Source of the DNA: an uncultured Bacteroidales bacterium
GTDB lineage: Bacteria; Bacteroidota; Bacteroidia; Bacteroidales; F082
NCBI GenBank assembly: GCA_900315175.1
Contig: OMYA01000010.1
Span: 22,146 to 86,145, forward strand
DNA: 64,000 nt
Direction: 5' to 3'
Shown here: positions 36,045 to 43,641 of the stretch, one piece after another
Numbering within the stretch: the stretch's first letter is position 1
Layout of the letters: every line of letters begins with the position of its first letter
Notes under the pieces: model-generated
The model's database searches: none
What the model saw: only the letters and a program-made list of their open reading frames with translations
Told to the model about the DNA's origin: nothing
Position numbers and translations under genes: made by a program

Positions 36045-38240
36045 ATGAGATCAAACGGCAATTACGATTGGAAATTCTCGACTGTAGGCGGTGTCACGAG
36101 GGTGAACATCGAGTCGGGACAGGACATCCTGCATTTGGATGAGCTTGACAGAAAACTCTGGACGGCGTTGAGCTGCCCATTGAAAAACCTTGAGATTGAC
36201 GAGAAGACCATGACGATGCTCGACACCAACGGTGACGGCAAGATCCACATCGAGGAGGTCGTGGCTGCTTCGAAATGGCTCACAAAGGTCATCAACGACC
36301 CGGAATTACTGTTGAAACGCGAAGCGTTTATCCCATTCACTGCATTTAACACTTCTAATGAAGAAGGCGCGCATCTGCTTGAGACTTCGAAGCAAATCCT
36401 TGAGAATCTTGGACTTGAGAAAAACGAGATTTCGGTAGCCGACGTCTCCGACAGCATCGCAATTTTTGCCAAGACACGTTTCAACGGCGACGGCATCATC
36501 ACCGAGAACTCGGCTGACGACGAGGCTGTGAAGGCGCTCATCAAGACCGTTATCGACTGCATGGGCGGTGTCACCGACAGAAGCGGCGACCCGGGCATCG
36601 ACACCGACAAGATAGAGGCGTTCTACACCGCTTTGGCAGACTTCAAGACATGGAAAGAAGCCGGCGACGCTGATAAAGCCAACGTGTTCCCATACGGCGA
36701 TGACACAGCGGCGGCATTGGCAGCTTGCATGGCAGTGAAAGACAAGGTCGACGACTTCTTTATGCGCTGCAAACTCGCTTCGTTTAACACCGACAGCGTG
36801 GCAGTGCTGGACGTCTCATCAGCGAAGATAGGAGAAATAAGCGGCAACAACCTGGCTGCAAGCACCGATGAGATTGCCACATATCCGTTGGCAAGAGTCA
36901 ACGCGGAGCATAAGCTGCCATTGGGCAACGAGGTGAATCCGGCATGGGCAGGCGCCATGGCAACGTTGAAGGCTCTCGTCGTCGACAAAGAGTTTAAAAA
37001 GGCAGAATACCTCACCGAGGAACAGTGGGCTGGCATTATGGCCAAATTCAACGCCTACAACGCCTGGATGGGTGCCAAGGCAGGTGCCGCCGTCGAAGGC
37101 TTGGGCTACGACGCAGTGGTGAAGGCTCTTGAAGAAAACAAAAAAGAAGCGTTGCTCAACCTCGTGGCACAGGATAAGGCTCTGGAAGCCAAGTCGAACG
37201 CCATCGACCAGGTCGACAAACTGTTGCATCTCTATAGAGACTTCTACACATTGCTGACCAATTTCGTGACATTCAGCGACTTCTATTCACCTGAGAAGAG
37301 AGCCATCTTCCAGGCTGGAACGCTGTATATCGACGAACGTGCCTGCGACCTCTGCTTGAAAGTTAGTGACATGGGAGCACACAACACCATGGCGGCCTAC
37401 AGCAACATGTACATCTTGTACTGCGACTGCACCTGCAAGAGCAAGCCGGGCACCATGACCATCGCCGCTGTGGTGACTGACGGTGACGTCGGCGACATCA
37501 TGGTTGGAAAACACGCCGTGTTCTACGACAGAGACGGTCTCGGCTGGAATGCCACGGTGACCAAGATCATTGACAATCCTATCAGCATCCGTCAGGCATT
37601 CTGGTCGCCTTACCGCAAGATGGCTAAGTCGGTGGAAGACATGATCAACAAACGTGCCGCCGAGAAAGACGCCAAGGTGATGGCTGACGCCAACGCCAAG
37701 ATTGACAACGCCAACCTTCCGGCTGACGGTTCGAAAGCTGCGGAAGCGCCGAAGCCGCCGTTCGACATTGCCAAATTCGCCGGTATCTTTGCCGCGATAG
37801 GCTTGGCAATAGGCTTGGTAGCTTCTGCTGTCGCCGGGTTGTTTGAATGGCTTGGAGCACATTGGTACAATATCGTGATATTCTTCTTGATAATCATTGC
37901 AATCATCTCAGGTCCGAGCATGATCATGGCATGGCTCAAGTTGAGAAAACGCAATCTTGCGCCTGTGTTGAACGCCAACGGTTGGGCATTGAACCAGAGG
38001 ATTTTGGTCAACACCAAGTTCGGTGCCACATTGACAGGCGTTGCCAAGTATCCGATTGTTAAGACTAAAGACCCGTATACAATGAAGGCTCCATGGTGGA
38101 AGAAGATGTTGAGATGGCTGTTCTTGCTCATCTGCCTCTGTGTGGCGGTGTATTTCATCTTGCCGAAGGACATGAGGCCATTCAAGAGCTGCTGCCAGAA
38201 AGCTGAGGTGGAAGAGGTGGTTGAAGAGACAGCGGAGTAG
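36045..38240 (+). CDS. Unrecognised EF-hand protein with C-terminal membrane anchor
   Basis: 731 aa, no known family recognised. Without a signal peptide the N-terminal 570 residues are probably cytoplasmic. A canonical EF-hand loop is at residues 60-71 (DTNGDGKIHIEE), and a degenerate one near 147 (FNGDGIITEN). A long alanine/lysine-rich helical middle follows; a segment near 440-480 contains YCDCTCKSK and a TDGDVGDIMVGKHAVFYDRDG stretch. Two transmembrane helices lie at about 577-601 and 607-630, then a 55-residue loop, a third helix at about 688-706, and an acidic tail (VEEVVEETAE). Cotranscribed with the phosphoesterase (2-nt gap). Function unknown; calcium-responsive scaffolding is only a guess. 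Confidence 0.7.
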   Translation: MRSNGNYDWKFSTVGGVTRVNIESGQDILHLDELDRKLWTALSCPLKNLEIDEKTMTMLDTNGDGKIHIEEVVAASKWLTKVINDPELLLKREAFIPFTAFNTSNEEGAHLLETSKQILENLGLEKNEISVADVSDSIAIFAKTRFNGDGIITENSADDEAVKALIKTVIDCMGGVTDRSGDPGIDTDKIEAFYTALADFKTWKEAGDADKANVFPYGDDTAAALAACMAVKDKVDDFFMRCKLASFNTDSVAVLDVSSAKIGEISGNNLAASTDEIATYPLARVNAEHKLPLGNEVNPAWAGAMATLKALVVDKEFKKAEYLTEEQWAGIMAKFNAYNAWMGAKAGAAVEGLGYDAVVKALEENKKEALLNLVAQDKALEAKSNAIDQVDKLLHLYRDFYTLLTNFVTFSDFYSPEKRAIFQAGTLYIDERACDLCLKVSDMGAHNTMAAYSNMYILYCDCTCKSKPGTMTIAAVVTDGDVGDIMVGKHAVFYDRDGLGWNATVTKIIDNPISIRQAFWSPYRKMAKSVEDMINKRAAEKDAKVMADANAKIDNANLPADGSKAAEAPKPPFDIAKFAGIFAAIGLAIGLVASAVAGLFEWLGAHWYNIVIFFLIIIAIISGPSMIMAWLKLRKRNLAPVLNANGWALNQRILVNTKFGATLTGVAKYPIVKTKDPYTMKAPWWKKMLRWLFLLICLCVAVYFILPKDMRPFKSCCQKAEVEEVVEETAE

Positions 38241-38243
38241 TTT

Positions 38244-38275
38244 AGTAGCTTAGTAGCTTAATAGCTTAATAGATT
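38244..38275 (+). repeat. Short tandem repeat TTAGTAGC/TTAATAGC
   Basis: Four imperfect 8-9-nt units immediately after the EF-hand gene stop codon. No function apparent. Confidence 0.6.
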
Positions 38276-38290
38276 TAAAGATTAAAAGAA

Positions 38291-38323
38291 AAATGCCGTG
38301 GGGGATGCTTGCGGCATTTTTTT
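38291..38323 (+). terminator. Terminator of the EF-hand operon
   Basis: AAATGCCG (38291-38298) pairs with CGGCATTT (38312-38319), followed by T's. Confidence 0.85.
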
Positions 38324-38337
38324 ATTAAATATTTTCT

Positions 38338-38382
38338 GTGGCAAAATAGTCATATTTTAAAAATTATTTGTAATTTTGCCAC
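38338..38382 (+). promoter_or_regulatory. Promoter and candidate operator of the XRE-ImmA-PIN module
   Basis: GTGGCAAAAT (38338-38347) and its exact inverse ATTTTGCCAC (38373-38382) flank 25 nt. The right arm overlaps the -7 box TAATTTTG (38371-38378). A repressor dimer bound here would cover the promoter, as expected for autoregulation by the XRE protein encoded 46 nt downstream. Confidence 0.55.
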
Positions 38383-38428
38383 GGATATGAAATGATTAAG
38401 TATTTGATAAACAACTAAATTAAATTAT

Positions 38429-38764
38429 ATGAAATCTGTTATTGGTAAAAATTTGAAATCTTTGCGTGTGGCTAACGGCTATAATCAGGAAAATGTGGCG
38501 GATTTTATTGGCATTAATCGCTCTACTTATTCGAATTATGAAAGTGGTGAACGTGAAGCTCCCTTGGATGTATTGGAAAAGGCTGCAACTTTGTTTGGTT
38601 GTGAATTAAGTTTATTGTTTGAAGAAGACGTAAATGCGGTAAAAAGCATGCTTGCATGTGCATTTCGAGCCGATAATCTTGACGATGAAGACATGAAAGA
38701 GGTGGCTGATTTTAAAAATATTGTGATGAATTATTTGAAAATGGAAAAACTTCTTGCCAAATGA
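38429..38764 (+). CDS. XRE-family helix-turn-helix regulator
   Basis: 111 aa. HTH_3/Xre DNA-binding domain at about residues 6-62 (LKSLRVANGYNQENVADFIGINRSTYSNYESGER) and an acidic helical C-terminus. Its stop overlaps the next start by 4 nt (ATGA). Paired XRE and ImmA genes are typical of phage, integrative-element and toxin-antitoxin control modules, where ImmA cleaves the repressor. The DNA here is more AT-rich than the operon just upstream. Confidence 0.88.
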   Translation: MKSVIGKNLKSLRVANGYNQENVADFIGINRSTYSNYESGEREAPLDVLEKAATLFGCELSLLFEEDVNAVKSMLACAFRADNLDDEDMKEVADFKNIVMNYLKMEKLLAK

Positions 38765-39498
38765 GAAAGATTGATTTTGAAACAGCTGAAAACCTTGCAA
38801 CAAAGATGCGTAGTGAGTATTTGCGAATCTCAAATAGCGAGCCGATAAATATGAAGACAGCTCTTCGTCAGTTGAATATCCTGACGGTTTTCAAACCATT
38901 ATCGGATAATGTTTGGGGATTGTCGTTGATGACACCTGACAGAGAGCACAGATTCATGCTTGTCAACAGCAACATTACTCGTGGTGGACAACATTTTACA
39001 ATAGCGCATGAGCTTTATCATCTTTATTTTGATGATAATCCAAAACCTCATTTTTATGGTCAACTTGAACTTACTGATCCTGTAGAGCGCTCAGCAAATA
39101 TGTTCGCTTCGGCTTTGATGATGCCAAAAGAAGGGTTGTTGATGAATATTTCTTTAGAGGAATTGAAGAAAAAAGAGATTGGAATAGATGCGGTAATCCG
39201 TTTGGAGCAGCTTTATGGAGTTTCGCACAAAACTATGGTTGTGCGATTAAAAGAACTGCATTTTATAAACCATGAAATTGCCGATATTTTAATGAATCTC
39301 AGCATTACCAAAGAGGCTGCTTTGCGCGGTTTTGATGACAAATTATATAAGAAAGGTGATGGGGAGAGGTTGATTATCGGTGATTTCGGATCAAAAGCCA
39401 GAAAACTGTTTGAGGAGGAAAAAATCTCCGAAGGCCATTATATGGAACTTTTAAGTGTTATTGGGTATGGAAAAGGTGAAAATAGTTCTGGATGCTGA
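38761..39498 (+). CDS. ImmA/IrrE-family metallopeptidase
   Basis: 245 aa. Zinc peptidase motif H83-E84-L-Y-H87 (FTIAHELYHLYF), with the downstream glutamate in ERSANMFASALMMP. This family (COG2856) cleaves a partner XRE repressor in response to damage or other signals. Overlaps the XRE gene by 4 nt and the PIN gene by 32 nt, so the three are one translational unit. Confidence 0.9.
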   Translation: MRKIDFETAENLATKMRSEYLRISNSEPINMKTALRQLNILTVFKPLSDNVWGLSLMTPDREHRFMLVNSNITRGGQHFTIAHELYHLYFDDNPKPHFYGQLELTDPVERSANMFASALMMPKEGLLMNISLEELKKKEIGIDAVIRLEQLYGVSHKTMVVRLKELHFINHEIADILMNLSITKEAALRGFDDKLYKKGDGERLIIGDFGSKARKLFEEEKISEGHYMELLSVIGYGKGENSSGC

Positions 39499-39976
39499 TG
39501 TTTTGATTCATTTTTCTAAAGCAGGTTGTTTGAACATACTACCTGCTATATTGCCTGAATACGAACATGTTGTACTTGATGTGGTTTATAAAGAAATTGT
39601 TTCTATTCAAAATCAATTGGATAATCAAATACATTTTTTTAAAAACATTTCGTTGGAAGAGTTTAATCCTTCAGGAGAAATGTTGCGTGAATATGCGGTT
39701 TTGTCAGCAACAAGAGGTAGGGGTGAAAGTGCTTGCATGTCATATTGCCGTTTCACCAATAATGTGATTGGGAGTAGCAATATCAAAGATATTAAAGAGT
39801 ATTGTAAGCTAAACAAAATCACATATTTGACCACGCTTGATTTCTTGTATTATGCTTTCAAACGTGGTAGAATGACAGAAGACAAATGTAAACAGTTTAT
39901 TGAGGATGTTCAGATAAAAGGCAGTAAGCTACCGATGGTGGATATTACTAAATATGTGCCTGAAAGTTTGATATAA
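39467..39976 (+). CDS. PIN-like domain protein, candidate toxin or nuclease of the XRE-ImmA module
   Basis: 169 aa. Begins KIVLDADVLIHFSKAG, matching the first PIN strand with acidic D9/D11. A second acidic site is E87 in RGRGESACM and a third cluster follows in SSNIKDIKEY (D108). These are the positions expected for Mg-dependent PIN ribonucleases. The ATG at 39467 is preferred over a GTG 12 nt upstream. Overlap with the peptidase gene indicates a three-gene unit. Target RNA unknown; a PIN effector released by ImmA control is inference. Confidence 0.75.
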   Translation: MEKVKIVLDADVLIHFSKAGCLNILPAILPEYEHVVLDVVYKEIVSIQNQLDNQIHFFKNISLEEFNPSGEMLREYAVLSATRGRGESACMSYCRFTNNVIGSSNIKDIKEYCKLNKITYLTTLDFLYYAFKRGRMTEDKCKQFIEDVQIKGSKLPMVDITKYVPESLI

Positions 39977-39993
39977 ACTCTCTTGATAATTAT

Positions 39994-41160
39994 TTATGAC
40001 CTATTCCCCTTAGCCCTGTTATGTGTTTTGCAAAGCATCTGGCAATTCTCTTCAGATGTGGTACCGCCTTTGCTCCATGCTTGAACATGGTCGGCATCCA
40101 TATCTTTTTCATTCCATATCTTTGTGCGATGAGCTTCATGACCCATGGCGCAAAGTGGGCAGTTGCTGATACCTGCTGCACGAGCCTCGGCAGTCTGACG
40201 TTTGTAAACACGTCGTTTTGTCGCTTCATCGAATACTCTTACTTCCAACAATTTCGTGTCCTGCTCACCACCTAAAAGATACTCGAAAACTCCTTTTCGG
40301 TTCTTAATGAAAGGATCATCCATTAGTTTCTCGGCATTGGCGGTCATTTTCTGTTGATCATAAGTTTGCTCATGATATTCGTCATACAATTTGCCCCATT
40401 TCAAACCGCACATCTCATTGTATCGGTCGGCAAAGATGCTTTCTATCCATGAAATTACATCGTTGAAGTGGCTTTGCAATTCATCGATTTGCGTCTCTTG
40501 ACGGTGCGCTTGCATATATTCCTCAACTTCGCCATGACTTACCCAGTCAAGGGCTGTGTTTAGGAAATCTTGACGTTTCACAGAACCATGTACGTAAGCT
40601 CCCCATTTCTGAACGTTGGCGTTTCGGCTGTTGCTGAAGACAGAGCGAGCCTTGGTTACGAATGGACCGCTATAAACGGCGTTTAGTTCTTCCTGCAAGT
40701 TTAGCGGTATTCCAACAATATTGATGGTTTGAAACCATTGTTTTATCTCGCTTTCGGTGCCCTCACACTCATAGACAAGCAGTGTTGTTTTCTCTATAAG
40801 ATTTTGTTTGTCTTTTGGCAAAGCATGAAATCGATAAGGCAGGTCACAGCTCATTACAGAGAACTTGTCTTGCAGGAAACGTCCCAAGGATGTGATACGT
40901 TGTTGACCATCCAACACTTCCAATCTTCCGTCTGGAAGGCGGTTGAAATATAGAAGCCCCAGAGGATACTGCTTCAAAACGGAGTCGATGACGGCAACCT
41001 CTTTTTTGCCATTATCTTCGGCATAAAGATAGTTGCGCTGATACTCCGGCTGAATTGTCAGTCTACCTGAGAGACCATACAGACCTTTTTCTTCCAGCTC
41101 ATTATACTCAAAACCGTCACATAGCTCGGCGACGGTGTACTGTTTTAATTCAGTCTTCAT
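39994..41160 (-). CDS. DUF262 plus HNH endonuclease-family protein
   Basis: 388 aa. The N-terminal DUF262 (ParB-like nucleotide-hydrolysing) domain has PEYQRNYLY and the [10 protein letters not shown] signature. The C-terminal HNH/McrA-type nuclease has [19 protein letters not shown] and [14 protein letters not shown]262 with a C-terminal nuclease is the plan of GmrSD-like and related restriction factors. Transcribed from the minus strand behind a small coiled-coil protein and an interrupted methyltransferase gene. Role in defence is inferred from family and neighbourhood; its reading frame is intact. Confidence 0.85.
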   Translation of the reverse strand: MKTELKQYTVAELCDGFEYNELEEKGLYGLSGRLTIQPEYQRNYLYAEDNGKKEVAVIDSVLKQYPLGLLYFNRLPDGRLEVLDGQQRITSLGRFLQDKFSVMSCDLPYRFHALPKDKQNLIEKTTLLVYECEGTESEIKQWFQTINIVGIPLNLQEELNAVYSGPFVTKARSVFSNSRNANVQKWGAYVHGSVKRQDFLNTALDWVSHGEVEEYMQAHRQETQIDELQSHFNDVISWIESIFADRYNEMCGLKWGKLYDEYHEQTYDQQKMTANAEKLMDDPFIKNRKGVFEYLLGGEQDTKLLEVRVFDEATKRRVYKRQTAEARAAGISNCPLCAMGHEAHRTKIWNEKDMDADHVQAWSKGGTTSEENCQMLCKTHNRAKGNRS

Positions 41161-41291
41161 ATAGTGCCTTTATTTTAATAAACCTCCTTTACCATTGCCA
41201 AATAGATAGCTGCCGCCATCAAAAAGGAGTGCCAGGAGAATACATAATGCAGTCATTTCTTTCTTGTTTGGAGTTAATTATGAAGTTGTTT

Positions 41292-41516
41292 TTATATATC
41301 ATTAAGTCGATCGATTGCCTCTTCAAGACTGCAGCATGCTTCATCAAGAGCGTCTATAGCTTCCTGCATTTGGTCACCTCGTTCGCTTTCTTGTAAGCCT
41401 TCAGGCATGTTGTCGTACTTTTCTTCCTCGTCATCTTTCATTGATTCGAGTTTGTTTTTGATTTCTTCAAGGGAAGCTACGTACTTCCCGATTTCTTTTC
41501 TTCCTTGTGCGTTCAT
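41292..41516 (-). CDS. Small acidic coiled-coil protein
   Basis: 74 aa, no named family recognised. Strongly acidic and helical with heptad-like spacing (LEEIKNKLESM, MQEAIDALDEACCSLEEAIDRLNDI). Located 27 nt downstream of the methyltransferase gene and 131 nt before the DUF262-HNH gene. It might be a regulator or an inhibitor of the nuclease, by analogy with small genes in restriction loci; no direct evidence. Confidence 0.6.
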   Translation of the reverse strand: MNAQGRKEIGKYVASLEEIKNKLESMKDDEEEKYDNMPEGLQESERGDQMQEAIDALDEACCSLEEAIDRLNDI

Positions 41517-41543
41517 AGGTAATTTGTTTTTAAGTTTGATTTG

Positions 41544-42638
41544 TTATTTTTTGCGGATTAAAATTCTTGCATAGGTCTCTTTTCCTCTAAGATGGAATCT
41601 GTGACCATAATGAGGATTGTCATCAACGTATCTGTCCAATCCGACAATATCATATTGTTCTACACAATGTTTGTCAAGAAATGAGATTGGAACACCCATA
41701 ACCTTATCATAATCTGCCGGTATGGCGTCAGAGTATGGTACTTCTATGGCATTGTATTCGTCATACATTTCATATGCATGTTTCTCTTTAAGATCTTTAT
41801 GTTTGCTATATTTGAGATTATCATCCAATGTCATCAATTCCAAAGCCTGATGTCGTCGACCATGGTCAAGATTTGTAAACCATACACTTGGTGAGCGGCC
41901 TAAAACTTCTCCATTTACAATTTTGTATTTACTACCTTCTTTACCATTGGATACAAATTGCTGCTGTAATTCATTTGGGATGCGGAACAAAATATCTTGG
42001 CTCATAGAAGTCTTGCCAGTCCACATTTGTCCTGATTTAATTTAAGGGAATACTTCTTTATATGTGATACAATTTTTATTGCTTATTAGCAAAAACTGCT
42101 TGCCGGTGTCAATAATCCATGCAAAAAATTCCCTAAAGATTGAAAATGGAGGGTTTGTCACAATCACATCTGCTTCGTCACGGAGTTTTGTAACTTCTTT
42201 GCTGCGAAAATCGCCATCACCTTTCAAATATTGCCATTGCAAATCGTTAATGTCAATACGACAATCGCCGTTGCTGTCACGGTCGAGTACAAAAATTTTG
42301 CCGTGAGAGCGTGTTTTCTTTTTGTCGTATTGTGGCGAACGAGTCTCAAATTCTGTTTCGAAAAGGGAAAGTTGTATGCCATAACGTTCCTGTTTGCGCT
42401 CTATGGCATAGCTGGTGCTGATAAGCTTTTTCAAGCCCAGCCTCTCGAAGTTCTGTGCAAAATACTTTGTAAAATTGCTCCATTCGGGGTCATCGCAAGG
42501 CAGCAACACAGTCTTGCCACGAAACACATTGGGGTTATAGTCGAGATATGCTTCTACTTCTCGTTCAATGTCGTAATATTGGGTGTAAAACTCATCCTGT
42601 TTTGCCTCTTTGGCATTTGTCAATGTGGTATTTGCCAT
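41544..42638 (-). pseudogene. EcoRI-family adenine-specific DNA methyltransferase, interrupted by an in-frame TAA
   Basis: The two halves are one protein in one frame. Residues 1-198 (MANTTLTNAKEAKQDEFYTQ..., catalytic motif TNPPFSIFREF, ending NCITYKEVFP) are followed by TAA at 42044-42042. The same frame then continues IKSGQMWTGKTSMSQDILFRIP to the normal stop at 41544. Family members read F-P-L-I-K here, so a single change from TTA (Leu) to TAA explains the break. An ATG (codon of MWTG) 18 nt past the stop could allow reinitiation and a split enzyme. The family methylates adenine to protect against a cognate endonuclease; the DUF262-HNH gene downstream is a candidate partner. Start at 42638 because KEAKQDEFYTQ is the conserved N-terminus. 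Confidence 0.85.
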
Positions 42639-42681
42639 ATTGATTGATAGCGTTTGTGCATTGCTACCAATCACTTGCCGA

Positions 42682-42884
42682 CGGATACAAAGAAAGGTGT
42701 AGACCTTTCTATCGCGTTCACGGGGAGCGTAGGAAGAACCCCGTCTGTACCTCTAGAAGCCTACACCTAAACGGTATAAGCATACAAATACAAGGTACAG
42801 AAATTCTGTCCACTTCTCCGTGAACTATTATCCGAAATTAAATCTCCAGTTTCCTACGCTTTTGATTTTGAACGCGAATAATAG
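42682..42884 (-). ncRNA. Densely self-complementary segment, candidate structured leader RNA of the methyltransferase
   Basis: No reading frame. Perfect complementary pairs: CGCGTTCA 42713-42720 with 42869-42876; AGCGTAGGAA 42726-42735 with 42851-42860; GTTCACGG 42716-42723 with 42818-42825 (extendable by wobble pairs); AGGTGTAG 42695-42702 with 42761-42768; CTGTACCT 42745-42752 with 42793-42800; ACGGGG 42720-42725 with 42739-42744; AGAAAGG 42691-42697 with 42704-42710; CTATTAT 42825-42831 with 42878-42884. Several are mutually exclusive, so alternative folds are possible. The orientation is a guess from the minus-strand -7 box at 42951 and the methyltransferase start at 42638. No reverse transcriptase or known RNA-dependent gene is adjacent. 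Confidence 0.45.
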
Positions 42885-42910
42885 TAATGCTGTTAATAAT
42901 TCATTTTACA

Positions 42911-42931
42911 ACACCTCAATTTCTTGAGGTG
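42911..42931. repeat. Perfect inverted repeat near the methyltransferase promoter
   Basis: ACACCTCAA (42911-42919) and TTGAGGTGT (42923-42931) form a 9-bp hairpin with a 3-nt loop, just downstream of the minus-strand -7 box. Operator or 5' transcript hairpin. Confidence 0.65.
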
Positions 42932-42943
42932 TAAATTCAACTG

Positions 42944-42951
42944 CAAATTTA
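42944..42951 (-). promoter_or_regulatory. Candidate -7 box of the methyltransferase/HNH operon
   Basis: Minus-strand TAAATTTG. It would give a leader of about 300 nt to the methyltransferase ATG, spanning the structured segment. Confidence 0.45.
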
Positions 42952-42966
42952 CAACTTTTTTCTTTC

Positions 42967-43057
42967 ATTCGGCGAGTTGGCAAAAATTTATTCGGCGAGC
43001 GACGAAAATCTATTTGGGAACTTGGCTTAATTTCATTTGGGAACTTGGCAAAATTTT
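42967..43057. repeat. Four 22-23-bp tandem direct repeats
   Basis: Units start at 42967, 42990, 43012 and 43035. The first two begin ATTCGGCGAG, the last two ATTTGGGAACTTGGC. The last pair recurs almost unchanged at 55478-55516. No unique spacers, so not CRISPR. Confidence 0.8.
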
Positions 43058-43094
43058 AGAAATAATAAAAAGAGATTTTCATTGAAAAAAACAC

Positions 43095-43102
43095 TAATTT
43101 TG
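43095..43102 (+). promoter_or_regulatory. -7 box of msrA
   Basis: TAATTTTG; leader about 10 nt to the ATG at 43118. Confidence 0.6.
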
Positions 43103-43117
43103 CAACAAAAATTTACT

Positions 43118-43636
43118 ATGACTAAAACTATCTACCTTGCCGGAGGCTGCTTCTGGGGCACCGAGCATTATTTCAAGATGATTGAGGGCGTGGTCGGGAC
43201 TAAAGTCGGCTATGCCAACAGTATTAAGGAAAACCCGACGTATAAGGAGGTCTGCAGCGGCGAGACCAAGGCCGCCGAGACCGTCATGGTGGAGTACGAC
43301 CCGAGCAAAATAAGCCTCGAGTTCCTGCTCGACATGTATTTCCATGCCATCGACCCGACGAGCGTCAACCAACAGGGACATGACGTGGGGTTGCAGTACC
43401 GCACAGGCATCTATTACACCGATGTCGCTGATTTACAGACGATTAACAAGGTGATGGCTGAACAGCAATCCAAAATCGAGGGTAAAATTGCCGTCGAGGT
43501 GATGCCGCTGCAGAATTTCTACACGGCCGAAGATTACCATCAGGATTATCTCGAGAAAAACCCTGACGGATACTGTCATCTGCCGTTGGAGCTGTTTGAA
43601 TTTGCTAAAAAAGCGTCGCGTAAACAGAAAATTTAA
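43118..43636 (+). CDS. msrA: Peptide methionine-S-sulfoxide reductase A
   Basis: 172 aa; reduces the S-epimer of methionine sulfoxide in oxidised proteins. The active-site motif GGCFWGTEHYF has the catalytic Cys11. The YANSIKENPTYKEVCSGETKAAE region, usually a YAGG/GHAE stretch, is recognisable. No MsrB domain is fused. Start at 43118, placed just after the -7 box; the longer frame to 43037 runs into the repeat array. Five nt before the GH92 gene, so likely co-transcribed. Confidence 0.95.
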   Translation: MTKTIYLAGGCFWGTEHYFKMIEGVVGTKVGYANSIKENPTYKEVCSGETKAAETVMVEYDPSKISLEFLLDMYFHAIDPTSVNQQGHDVGLQYRTGIYYTDVADLQTINKVMAEQQSKIEGKIAVEVMPLQNFYTAEDYHQDYLEKNPDGYCHLPLELFEFAKKASRKQKI

Positions 43637-43641
43637 TCGCA

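Noticed and set aside
42682..42931. Retron-type non-coding RNA
   Set aside because: No reverse transcriptase gene lies nearby and the helices do not clearly show the flanking a1/a2 arrangement; kept only as a generic structured element.
42967..43057. Possible CRISPR array (four 22-23-bp repeats)
   Set aside because: Units are directly adjacent with no unique spacers, they diverge in sequence, and no cas genes are present.
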